Assembly: GCA_015068545.1 (NCBI GenBank)
Contig: SVKH01000012.1
Span: 1 to 18,249, forward strand
Origin: Oscillospiraceae bacterium
Lineage (GTDB): Bacteria > Bacillota > Clostridia > UBA1381
Length of the DNA: 18,249 nt
Direction: 5' to 3'
Position numbers and translations under genes: made by a program. The notes under the pieces are model-generated. The model was given only the letters and a program-made list of their open reading frames with translations, did no database searches and was not told where the DNA came from. Position 1 is the first letter of the stretch. Every line of letters starts with the position of its first letter. Positions 1 to 6,240 of the stretch are shown one piece after another.

Positions 1-96
1 GATGTTCTTAGTTTTAAAAAATCCCATTTTTAATAAAAACAACTATTTTTCGAACCATTTCTCTCCCGTTACATCCGTATTTTCACCATTCTATCG
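1..96. other. Intergenic tail downstream of murB
   Basis: This AT-rich stretch follows the murB stop on the minus strand. Read on that strand it contains only a 14-codon ORF behind a GGGAGAG motif, too short and without any recognisable product. There is a weak AAAAAT-GGG-ATTTTT inverted repeat near the edge but no convincing terminator, so the hprK-murB transcript may continue out of the window. In related Clostridia rapZ, a yvcK-type gene and whiA often follow, but nothing here shows that directly. Confidence 0.4.
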
Positions 97-954
97 TTAC
101 ACTTCTCCCAAAATCTTAACCTCAGGTTCCAGCTTCACTCCAAATTTATCATATACAACCTTCTGCACATGATGAATCAATTCCACCACGTCACTGCAGG
201 TGGCATTTCCGCAATTAACCACAAAGCCGCAATGCTTCTCTGAAACCATCGCTCCACCTATGGAAAATCCTCTAAGTCCGGCATCTTCTATCAGTTTGCC
301 TGCAAAGTATCCTTCCGGTCTTTTAAAAGTGCTTCCGGCACTTGGCATACTAAGAGGCTGTTTTTCGTTTCTTTTGGCAGAAAGCTCCTCCATTCGTGCT
401 TTTATAACGTCATATTCTCCCTTACAAAGCTCCAGACGTGCAGACAAAATTATGGCATCAGAATCGGTAAAAATACTGTGTCTGTATCCGAAATCACATT
501 GGGAAGAAGTCTTTATCTCACCATTTTCAAGGTAGGTAACTTCACGCACTACGTCCTTCATCTCACCGCCGTATGCACCTGCATTCATATAGATTGCACC
601 ACCTAGCGTGCCCGGTATTCCCGAAGCAAATTCCAATCCGGAAAGGTTGTTTTTTAGTGCAAAATTAGAAAGCTTTGAAAGGAGTATTCCGCTTTGGCAG
701 ATTATACTGTTTCCGGAAACTTCCGCCTTTTCAAAACCTTTGGCAAGCTTTATAACCAATCCTCTTATTCCCTTGTCCGATACAAGCAGGTTTGAACCAT
801 TACCCATAACAGTATAGGGTATGCCCTTTGATTTTGCATATTCTATAAGCTCTGCTACTTCCTCTTCACTGGTTACCTGTGCAAACTCATCGCATGGTCC
901 ACCAATTTTGAAGGAAGTATGATTCTTCATCAATTCATTATAAACTATATTCAT
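97..954 (-). CDS. murB: UDP-N-acetylenolpyruvoylglucosamine reductase MurB
   Basis: MurB is the cytoplasmic FAD enzyme that uses NADPH to reduce UDP-GlcNAc-enolpyruvate to UDP-MurNAc, the second committed step of peptidoglycan synthesis. The 285-residue protein shows the FAD-binding signatures GNGSNLLVSD (about 52-61) and SGIPGTLGGAIYMNAGAYGG (about 111-130). It also has the GYRHSIF segment, the PSAGSTFKRP motif carrying the catalytic serine, and a C-terminal EPEVKILG with the expected glutamate. Length and motif spacing fit the shorter type IIb MurB of Firmicutes. The ATG is preceded by AAAGGAGAATT, a well-spaced ribosome binding site. It lies 24 bases after the hprK stop on the same strand and is probably cotranscribed with hprK. 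Together with murA on the opposite strand, both early UDP-MurNAc steps are encoded within 3 kb. Identification is secure. Confidence 0.97.
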   Translation of the reverse strand: MNIVYNELMKNHTSFKIGGPCDEFAQVTSEEEVAELIEYAKSKGIPYTVMGNGSNLLVSDKGIRGLVIKLAKGFEKAEVSGNSIICQSGILLSKLSNFALKNNLSGLEFASGIPGTLGGAIYMNAGAYGGEMKDVVREVTYLENGEIKTSSQCDFGYRHSIFTDSDAIILSARLELCKGEYDVIKARMEELSAKRNEKQPLSMPSAGSTFKRPEGYFAGKLIEDAGLRGFSIGGAMVSEKHCGFVVNCGNATCSDVVELIHHVQKVVYDKFGVKLEPEVKILGEV

Positions 955-978
955 AATTCTCCTTTAAAAAGGTCACTT

Positions 979-1923
979 TTATTCACCAAGTCCTGCCTGC
1001 ATTTCCTTCATAAGACGATTGTTAAGTTCCACTGCGGCATTATATCCCATTCTTTTCTGGCGGTTATTCATAGAAGCAACTTCGATAATAATGGCAAGGT
1101 TTCTGCCAGGCTTTACCGGTATGGTAAGACTGGGAATATTTATTCCCATAATGTTTGTGTATTCATCCAGCATACCCAGTCTGTCATACTGCTTACCTTC
1201 CACCCAAGGCTCCAGATGGATAATCATGTCTATACTCTCTGTGTCTTTAACGGCACCCATACCAAAGATTTCCTTAACGTCTATTATGCCTATACCTCTC
1301 AGCTCCACAAAGTGCCTTATAATAGCAGGAGATGAGCCAACCAGTGTTCTTGAGGAAACTCGCTTAATTTCCACCGCATCATCCGCTACCAATCTGTGAC
1401 CTCTTTTCAAAAGCTCGATAGCGGTTTCGCTTTTACCTACTCCGCTTTCGCCCATTATAAGCACACCTTCACCGTATACTTCGACCAAAACGCCATGTCT
1501 GGTACGTCTTGGTGCAATCTGTACATTCAGATAGCTGATTATAGCGCTCATAAGGCTTGAGGTTATCTCCTCACTTCGCAAAATGGTAAGGTCATACTTT
1601 TCAGCAAGCTCCAGCATTTCCGGTAACACCTGCATATTTCTGGTGATGATAATAGCAGGGAATCTCCTTTGGAACAGCTTATCCAAAAGCTCGTACCGTT
1701 TTTCCCTTGCAAACTGTTGCAGATATGTTACTTCTACCTTTCCTAAAATCTGCAATCTACTGGAATCGTAGTAGTCATAGTAGCCTGCTATCTGCAAAGC
1801 CGGTCTGTTCACATCAGACGTGTCTATCAAAATTTCGTCAATATCCGATGAGGAATACACCTTCTCCAATGAAAATTCCTCAATTACTTTTGTAAGATGT
1901 ATAGTAAATCCTGAATCACTCAT
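979..1923 (-). CDS. hprK: HPr kinase/phosphorylase HprK
   Basis: HprK phosphorylates and dephosphorylates Ser46 of HPr (and of Crh where present), setting carbon catabolite repression and PTS activity in low-GC Gram-positives. The kinase domain has a Walker A motif GESGVGKSE at about 155-163 and the family signature ELRGIGIIDVKEIFGMG downstream. The N-terminal half has the usual HprK N-domain layout. I start at ATG 1923 (314 aa), because GGAGG lies 8 bases upstream. The frame stays open 11 codons further to 1956, but that stretch contains the ribosome binding site. A sigma-A promoter lies directly upstream (TTGAAA, 17 bp, TATAAT), and a palindrome covers its -10 region, suggesting a repressor. 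murB follows after 24 bases. The pairing of hprK with murB is seen in other Clostridia. Confidence 0.96.
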   Translation of the reverse strand: MSDSGFTIHLTKVIEEFSLEKVYSSSDIDEILIDTSDVNRPALQIAGYYDYYDSSRLQILGKVEVTYLQQFAREKRYELLDKLFQRRFPAIIITRNMQVLPEMLELAEKYDLTILRSEEITSSLMSAIISYLNVQIAPRRTRHGVLVEVYGEGVLIMGESGVGKSETAIELLKRGHRLVADDAVEIKRVSSRTLVGSSPAIIRHFVELRGIGIIDVKEIFGMGAVKDTESIDMIIHLEPWVEGKQYDRLGMLDEYTNIMGINIPSLTIPVKPGRNLAIIIEVASMNNRQKRMGYNAAVELNNRLMKEMQAGLGE

Positions 1924-1947
1924 CACTAAAACCTCCGTCTTGACACA

Positions 1948-1966
1948 ATAATACATTTTGTATTAT
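1948..1966. promoter_or_regulatory. Palindrome over the hprK -10 box, candidate operator
   Basis: ATAATACA-TTT-TGTATTAT is a perfect inverted repeat with 8-bp arms and a 3-bp centre. It covers nearly all of the hprK -10 hexamer and runs to about the transcription start, a position where a bound dimer would block initiation. I do not recognise it as a consensus CcpA, CodY, Rex or LexA site. AT-richness raises the chance of coincidence, so the regulatory role is inference. Confidence 0.5.
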
Positions 1967-1990
1967 ACACCAAACCAAAGCTTATTTCAA
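1962..1990 (-). promoter_or_regulatory. Sigma-A promoter of hprK-murB
   Basis: On the minus strand TTGAAA (1990-1985) is followed by a 17-bp spacer and a perfect TATAAT (1967-1962), with a TG one base upstream of the -10 as in extended -10 promoters. Transcription would start near 1955, giving a leader of about 30 bases before the hprK ribosome binding site and ATG. Confidence 0.85.
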
Positions 1991-2071
1991 TGTGTTTTCA
2001 TAAAAAAACGCTGTTTTTCGTCATTTACACAGGCAATATTAAATTTTAATCAACTTTTTTTCAAAAAGTAC

Positions 2072-2100
2072 TTGCATTCTGCCAAAATCTGTGGTAGAAT
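2072..2100 (+). promoter_or_regulatory. Sigma-A promoter of rpmB
   Basis: TTGCAT (2072-2077), a 17-bp spacer and TAGAAT (2095-2100), with TG just upstream of the -10. The predicted start is near 2107, about 40 bases before the rpmB ATG. It is divergent from the hprK promoter. Confidence 0.8.
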
Positions 2101-2146
2101 ACTCTTGTTTTGATAATCGTTTTTAGAAATAGGAGGTGTTTGTACA

Positions 2147-2335
2147 ATGGCAAAATGTGATATTTGCGGCAAGGGCGTAACTTTTGGTATTAAAGTCAGC
2201 CACTCACACAGAAGATCAAACAGAACCTGGAAGCCTAATATCAGAAGAATTAGAGCTGTCGTTAACGGCAATACAAAGTCAATCAATATTTGTACTCGTT
2301 GCTTGCGTTCCGGAAAGGTTACACGCGCAGTTTGA
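2147..2335 (+). CDS. rpmB: 50S ribosomal protein L28
   Basis: L28 is a small basic protein of the large ribosomal subunit. The 62-residue product has the N-terminal CDICGK and the C-terminal CTRCLRSGKV, two CxxC pairs that form the zinc ribbon of the C+ type L28. Between them lies the conserved SHSHRRSNRTWKPNIRR segment, which fits rRNA binding. AGGAGGT ends about 10 bases before the ATG, a very strong ribosome binding site. The gene is a single transcription unit, with a promoter at 2072 and a rho-independent terminator starting 13 bases after its stop. The four-cysteine form implies zinc dependence; some bacteria carry a second, cysteine-free paralogue, which cannot be judged from this window. 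Confidence 0.97.
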   Translation: MAKCDICGKGVTFGIKVSHSHRRSNRTWKPNIRRIRAVVNGNTKSINICTRCLRSGKVTRAV

Positions 2336-2348
2336 TTTTATGAACTTG

Positions 2349-2380
2349 ACAGAGGAGCAAAAGCGTTCCTCTGTTTTTTC
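2349..2380 (+). terminator. Rho-independent terminator of rpmB
   Basis: ACAGAGGA (2349-2356) pairs perfectly with TCCTCTGT (2367-2374) across a 10-base loop, followed by a run of T to 2379. It starts 13 bases after the rpmB stop. Confidence 0.92.
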
Positions 2381-2402
2381 ATGCGAACCTTTAATAAATG
2401 TT

Positions 2403-2431
2403 TTGCATTTTTACTTATTATATGTTATAAT
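2403..2431 (+). promoter_or_regulatory. Sigma-A promoter of murA
   Basis: TTGCAT (2403-2408), a 17-bp spacer and a perfect TATAAT (2426-2431). The start would be near 2438, leaving a leader of about 80 bases before murA. It lies after the rpmB terminator, so murA is transcribed separately. Confidence 0.82.
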
Positions 2432-2517
2432 GTTATAGATATGTTAAAATAGTGCAAAAATGCGTGCAATATTTACTGTTTTACCCATTGGATAATTCGT
2501 TTTAGGAGCGTGAATTC

Positions 2518-3786
2518 GTGGAAAAAATTATTATCAGAGGCGGAAATCGTCTTGAAGGCTCGATAGACATCAGCGGAGCTAAAAATGCTGCCGTTGCTAT
2601 AATTCCTGCCTGTCTTTTGGTAAAAGATAAATGTCGGCTTGAAAACCTTCCTGATATCAAGGATGTCAAGCTGTTTTTGAATATACTAAGAAGCCTGGGT
2701 GCTGTTATAGAAACTGTGGACAAAAACACAGTAGATATTGACTGCACCAACGTAAAATCTTTCTCTCCGGACGGTGATATGACTCGCAAAATGCGTGGTT
2801 CGTCGTACCTTATGGGAGCTCTTTTGGGCAGATTTTCAAAATGCGTTGTGTCTGCTCCCGGCGGATGCGACTTTGGCACACGCCCGATAGACCAACATAT
2901 AAAAGGCTTTGAAGCATTAGGTGCCGAATGTGATTGTTCCTACGGCAAGGTTACTGCCTCTGCCGAAAAGCTTACAGGTGCTCATGTGTACTTCGATGTA
3001 ACATCGGTTGGTGCTACCGTAAATGTTATGCTTTGTGCTGTGCTTGCCGAAGGTGTTTCCATACTGGAAAACGCGGCAAAAGAACCACATATAGTTGACC
3101 TTGCCCATTTCCTTAACGCAATGGGTGCAAAGATTCGTGGTGCAGGTACCGACACCATCAAAATAACAGGAGTTAAGTCATTACATGGCGGAACTCATAC
3201 CATCATCCCCGACCAGATAGAAGCTGGAACCTTTATGCTGGCAGCTGCTGCCACAAGAGGTGACGTCACATTAAATAACGTAATACCAAGACACTTAGAG
3301 TCAATCAGTGCCAAGCTGATAGAATCCGGAATTTCCATAGAGGAAAGGGATGACAGCATAAGAGTATTCTACGAAGAAGGCAAAAAGCTTAAAAAGATAA
3401 GCTTTATAGCATTACCGTATCCGGGTTATCCTACCGATATGCAACCTCAGCTTGTTACATATCTTTCCACAGTGCCCGGCACAAGCAAAGCCCGTGAAGG
3501 AGTTTGGGATGACCGTTTCCGATATGTCGGGGAGCTAAAAAGAATGGGTGCCGATATTACGGTAGAAGGTAAGCTTGCTATTATAAACGGTGTACCAAAA
3601 CTTATGGGAACATCTGTACGCGCTACCGACCTAAGAGGTGGCGCTGCCATGATTATAGCAGGTCTTATGGCAGACGGTACCACAGAAATTACAGATATTC
3701 ACCACATCGACCGTGGTTATGAAAATTTTGAAGAGAAATTTGCCTCCTTGGGCGGAGATATTCACAGAATTACAGTATTTGAATAA
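2518..3786 (+). CDS. murA: UDP-N-acetylglucosamine 1-carboxyvinyltransferase MurA
   Basis: MurA transfers enolpyruvate from phosphoenolpyruvate to UDP-GlcNAc, the first committed step of peptidoglycan synthesis, in the cytoplasm. The 422-residue protein has the full inside-out alpha/beta barrel length. It shows the conserved lysine in SGAKNAA (K22), the catalytic cysteine in PGGCDFGTRPIDQHI (C117), the DQIEAGTFM motif and the PYPGYPTDMQPQ motif. A cysteine at the active site is the fosfomycin-sensitive form. The start is GTG at 2518, with AGGAG at 2504-2508, a good spacing of 9. Low-GC Firmicutes often have two MurA paralogues; this copy is not beside other wall genes apart from the divergent murB. 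It has its own promoter and ends at a terminator that runs into yycJ. Confidence 0.97.
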   Translation: MEKIIIRGGNRLEGSIDISGAKNAAVAIIPACLLVKDKCRLENLPDIKDVKLFLNILRSLGAVIETVDKNTVDIDCTNVKSFSPDGDMTRKMRGSSYLMGALLGRFSKCVVSAPGGCDFGTRPIDQHIKGFEALGAECDCSYGKVTASAEKLTGAHVYFDVTSVGATVNVMLCAVLAEGVSILENAAKEPHIVDLAHFLNAMGAKIRGAGTDTIKITGVKSLHGGTHTIIPDQIEAGTFMLAAAATRGDVTLNNVIPRHLESISAKLIESGISIEERDDSIRVFYEEGKKLKKISFIALPYPGYPTDMQPQLVTYLSTVPGTSKAREGVWDDRFRYVGELKRMGADITVEGKLAIINGVPKLMGTSVRATDLRGGAAMIIAGLMADGTTEITDIHHIDRGYENFEEKFASLGGDIHRITVFE

Positions 3787-3794
3787 TACAAATT

Positions 3795-3824
3795 AGGGGC
3801 TTTTCAAAACAAGCCCCTTTCTTT
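3795..3824 (+). terminator. Terminator or attenuator between murA and yycJ
   Basis: AGGGGCTT (3795-3802) pairs perfectly with AAGCCCCT (3811-3818) around an 8-base loop, followed by TTTCTTT. The U tract is broken by one C, so termination may be partial. It ends immediately before the yycJ ribosome binding site, so read-through probably supplies yycJ-rlmH, as no separate promoter is obvious. Confidence 0.75.
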
Positions 3825-3839
3825 ATGGGAGAAAAAAGT

Positions 3840-4613
3840 ATGTTTTTATCAATTGTTAGTGGGTCATCGGGAAACTGTACCCTTGTTTCACATAAAAATA
3901 CCACGATTTTGGTAGATTGCGGTCTTTCCTGCAAAAAAATGGAACAGGCTCTTTCCTGCCTTGGAGTAGATCCTTGCGGAATAGACGGCATCCTTGTTAC
4001 CCACGAGCATTCGGACCACACAAAAGGGATTGGCGTGGCATCCCGAAAGTATTCCATACCAGTGTATGCCACTTTAAAAACTCACCAGCAAATGGAAATT
4101 GGTAACCTCCATGAAAAAAACATCAAATACATCTCTCCTGATCTTGATTTTGAAATAGGTGACATTGGCATTACGCCATTTTCCATACCTCACGATGCCG
4201 CAAATCCTGTTGCATACAACATCTTTTACAACAACATAAAAGTATCGGTGGCAACCGACATCGGGAAAATGAATGACTATATAATGTCCCATCTAAAGGG
4301 AAGCCTTGCTGTTCTTTTGGAGTCAAATCATGATATAGATATGCTAAAAAACGGTAAGTACCCTATGATCCTTAAAAAGCGCATTTTAAGCGACTACGGG
4401 CATCTTTCAAACAACTCAGCGGCAGAAACTGCCTTAGAGTTGGCAAAAACAGGCACAAAGCACCTGATGCTGGGGCATCTTTCAAATGAAAACAACACCC
4501 CCAGATCGGCATTTTACGCCACAGCCAAAATGCTGACCGAAAACGGTGTTGATCTAAAATCCGACCTTGCTCTTACAGTAGCATCAAGATACGAGGTGAC
4601 AAAATTCAGATGA
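3840..4613 (+). CDS. yycJ: YycJ/WalJ-type metallo-beta-lactamase-fold hydrolase
   Basis: This is a 257-residue metallo-beta-lactamase-fold protein of the YycJ (WalJ) family. In Bacillus-type genomes family members sit near the WalRK system and are linked to cell-cycle control or DNA repair (5'-3' exonuclease activity is reported). It opens with SIVSGSSGNCT and carries the metal-binding THEHSDH motif at about 57-63. Further conserved histidines and aspartates lie in SIPHDA, VATDIG and LSDYGHLSNN. I start at ATG 3840, because GGGAG lies about 8 bases upstream and the protein then begins as in its relatives. An in-frame ATG at 3825 has no ribosome binding site and abuts the murA terminator. The stop overlaps the rlmH start by ATGA, indicating translational coupling. 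The walRK genes themselves are not in the window. Confidence 0.9.
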   Translation: MFLSIVSGSSGNCTLVSHKNTTILVDCGLSCKKMEQALSCLGVDPCGIDGILVTHEHSDHTKGIGVASRKYSIPVYATLKTHQQMEIGNLHEKNIKYISPDLDFEIGDIGITPFSIPHDAANPVAYNIFYNNIKVSVATDIGKMNDYIMSHLKGSLAVLLESNHDIDMLKNGKYPMILKKRILSDYGHLSNNSAAETALELAKTGTKHLMLGHLSNENNTPRSAFYATAKMLTENGVDLKSDLALTVASRYEVTKFR

Positions 4614-5086
4614 ATGTAACAATACTATGCGTAGGTAAAATAAAAGAAGACTTTTTCAAAGACGCAATTGCCGAATATGCCAAGCGGCTTTCCCGCTTTT
4701 GCAAGCTTGAAATAGTGGAGGTAAAAGATATCAAAATTCCTGACAACGCATCCCAAAAAGAATGCGAGCAAATACTGGAAAAGGAAGGAGAATTGCTCCT
4801 TGCCAAGCTCCCAAAAACCGGATATATAATACCACTTTGCATAGAAGGAAAGGAGCTTTCCTCTCCGGAGCTTGCCGAAAAGATAGGCTCTGCATCCATG
4901 GAAAGCGGCAGAATAACTTTTATAATCGGTGGCTCACTTGGAATGAGTGATGCCGTAAAGAATATGGGCAATTTCCGACTGAGCTTCGGGAAAATGACAC
5001 TTCCCCATCAGCTTATGCGAGTAGTGCTATTGGAGCAGATCTACCGTGGATTTAAAATAAATGCCAAGGAAAGCTATCATAAGTAA
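4610..5086 (+). CDS. rlmH: 23S rRNA (pseudouridine1915-N3)-methyltransferase RlmH
   Basis: RlmH is a SPOUT-class homodimeric methyltransferase that uses S-adenosylmethionine to methylate pseudouridine 1915 in helix 69 of 23S rRNA on the 70S ribosome. The 158-residue length is typical. Family features are the N-terminal VGKIKEDFFKDAIAEYAKRL, the cofactor-binding FIIGGSLGMSDAV in the knotted domain, SFGKMTLPHQLMRVVLLEQIYR, and the C-terminal YHK that reaches the active site. The ATG overlaps the yycJ stop by ATGA, and an AGGTGA inside yycJ serves as ribosome binding site. YycJ next to RlmH recurs in Firmicutes. Downstream lies a double-hairpin repeat shared with the convergent alarmone synthetase gene. 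Confidence 0.97.
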   Translation: MNVTILCVGKIKEDFFKDAIAEYAKRLSRFCKLEIVEVKDIKIPDNASQKECEQILEKEGELLLAKLPKTGYIIPLCIEGKELSSPELAEKIGSASMESGRITFIIGGSLGMSDAVKNMGNFRLSFGKMTLPHQLMRVVLLEQIYRGFKINAKESYHK

Positions 5087-5184
5087 AAAAAGGGTGCAGA
5101 AAAATGCACAGACTGCACTATTTTCCTTCCACCCTAAGTAATAGTGGGGCTGTAGCAAAATGCAATTCATTTTACTGCAACCCC
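5084..5184. repeat. Double-hairpin intergenic element, copy 1 (terminator-like)
   Basis: The element lies between the convergent rlmH and alarmone synthetase genes. Hairpin A (5091-5118 region) has stem GTGCA/TGCAC around GAAAAA. Hairpin B (5146-5184) has a long imperfect stem from GGGGCTGTAGCAAAATG to CATTTTACTGCAACCCC. On the minus strand hairpin A is followed by a run of seven U (5090-5084), and an outer AGGGTG/CACCCT pairing (5091-5096 with 5130-5135) can also form. On the plus strand hairpin B is followed by TTTT. It can therefore serve as a bidirectional terminator. A related copy lies at 6090-6233. Confidence 0.75.
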
Positions 5185-5191
5185 TTTTAAA

Positions 5192-5869
5192 TTATTTCTC
5201 CATTTCTGCAATGCTGTAATTTATTTCCTGCATTCTTTGGTCAATTTCGCTTATTCTCTCCGCACAGTCCTTTAGCTGTGCCACTATTGTCTCCGAGCCT
5301 TCAATTTCTCTTTTGTACTTCATGCCATGCTCCAAGCTTGCCCAAAAGTCCATAGCTATGGTTCTAAGCTGAACCTCAACCTTTATATTTTGCCTGCGAC
5401 TGGCAAAAAACACAGGTATTTCTACTATCATATGGTAGCTCCTGTATCCGTTTGGTTTAGGATTTTTTATGTAGTCCTTGACACTTATCAAGGTCACATC
5501 ATCCTGCGAAACCAGCATATTCGCCACTTCATATATGTCGTCTATAAACGAGCAAATTACTCTCACTCCTGCCACATCCTCTATGTTGTAAATTAGAGAA
5601 TTCATGGTAATTTCCAGACCCTTTCGGCTCATTTTCCTAACTATACTGTCCGGCGTTTTTATACGGCTTTTTATCATTTCGATAGGGTTTCTGTTATACG
5701 TTACCGAAAGGTCGTCATTTAGTATTTCAAACTTTGTGCGAATCTCCTTGATAGCACTAGAGTACATCATCATAAATTCCTTAAACTGACCCCTTGGATG
5801 GAAAATCTTATCCACATCCACCGGCACATCCTCGTTATGTAAAAACACTTTATGTATCCCTTTTTCCAT
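5192..5869 (-). CDS. Small alarmone synthetase (RelA/SpoT-domain GTP pyrophosphokinase)
   Basis: This 225-residue protein consists essentially of a RelA/SpoT synthetase domain, with no HD hydrolase, TGS or ACT domain, so it is a stand-alone small alarmone synthetase of the RelQ/RelP (SasB/SasA) kind. Such enzymes transfer pyrophosphate from ATP to GDP or GTP, making (p)ppGpp. Visible motifs are SRIKTPDSIVRK (69-80), EDVAGVRVI (97-105), KPNGYRSYH (138-146), EVQLRT (165-170) and ASLEHGMKYK (177-186). The C-terminus is a short charged helix suited to oligomer formation. The start is ATG 5869, behind GGAGG at 5-6 bases. The frame runs further to a TTG at 5914, but that part contains the -10 box. 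The gene is monocistronic with a near-consensus promoter, suggesting strong or transcriptionally controlled expression. I cannot decide between RelQ and RelP subtypes. Confidence 0.9.
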   Translation of the reverse strand: MEKGIHKVFLHNEDVPVDVDKIFHPRGQFKEFMMMYSSAIKEIRTKFEILNDDLSVTYNRNPIEMIKSRIKTPDSIVRKMSRKGLEITMNSLIYNIEDVAGVRVICSFIDDIYEVANMLVSQDDVTLISVKDYIKNPKPNGYRSYHMIVEIPVFFASRRQNIKVEVQLRTIAMDFWASLEHGMKYKREIEGSETIVAQLKDCAERISEIDQRMQEINYSIAEMEK

Positions 5870-5902
5870 TTTTTCCTCCAAAAATAGACAATTTATAACA
5901 TT

Positions 5903-5930
5903 ATCATACCACAAAACAAATTCTTGTCAA
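5903..5930 (-). promoter_or_regulatory. Sigma-A promoter of the alarmone synthetase gene
   Basis: A perfect TTGACA (5930-5925), a 16-bp spacer and TATGAT (5908-5903, continuing as TATGATAAT). The start is expected near 5896, giving a leader of about 27 bases before ATG 5869. The -35 box is closer to consensus than those of the neighbouring promoters. Confidence 0.87.
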
Positions 5931-5965
5931 CATGATAACCTTGGTTTTTTACAAAAACTTTACAT

Positions 5966-6014
5966 AAATTTAAAAAGTGACGGCATATCACCTACAAAAT
6001 TCACTACCGTCACT
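5966..6014 (-). terminator. Minus-strand terminator ending the gltX-to-tagO operon
   Basis: AGTGACGG (5976-5983) and CCGTCACT (6007-6014) form a perfect 8-bp stem with a 23-base loop. Read on the minus strand the stem is followed by CACTTTTTAAATTT, so this is a rho-independent terminator for transcripts coming from tagO. It lies about 45 bases before the alarmone synthetase promoter and insulates that gene. The long loop makes it weaker than the textbook form. Confidence 0.7.
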
Positions 6015-6089
6015 GTCCCTTTCGCGGATTACTTTCTCACGCAGACCTTTACTGACTTGCGGCATAAAAGTAGTAAGTTTCTACATAAA

Positions 6090-6233
6090 AAAACGAGGGT
6101 GTAGCAAAATACACAGACCGCACAAAGCATAAAAGTCCTTCATTCGAGCCGTTTTAATAAACAAAAACTTCTTGAATAACAGAAAACTGTAAATATAGTG
6201 GAGCTGTATCAAAAATCATTTTGCTACAGCTCC
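6090..6233. repeat. Double-hairpin intergenic element, copy 2 (downstream of tagO)
   Basis: Hairpin A (6096-6123 region) has stem GTGTA/TACAC around GCAAAA. Hairpin B (6200-6233) has arms GGAGCTGTATCAAAA and TTTTGCTACAGCTCC, preceded by ATAGT. Both parts match copy 1 at 5084-5184 in order and orientation, with a longer spacer between them (6124-6194). Read from tagO, hairpin B starts 7 bases after the stop codon, as it does after the alarmone synthetase gene. Hairpin A is followed on that strand by CTCG and seven T. It is probably a 3'-UTR or terminator element of the tagO operon. Confidence 0.72.
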
Positions 6234-6240
6234 GTCATCT

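Noticed and set aside
264..269. GlnRS LTSKRK as a broken KMSKS motif (residue numbers within the protein encoded at 9598-11262)
   Set aside because: The catalytic serine-lysine-arginine core is kept and this loop varies among GlnRS; the gene is otherwise intact.
979..1956. hprK start at 1956
   Set aside because: The extra 11 codons contain the GGAGG that serves ATG 1923, and the predicted transcription start is at about 1955.
5192..5914. Alarmone synthetase start at TTG 5914
   Set aside because: The extension runs over the -10 box and predicted transcription start; ATG 5869 has GGAGG at proper distance.
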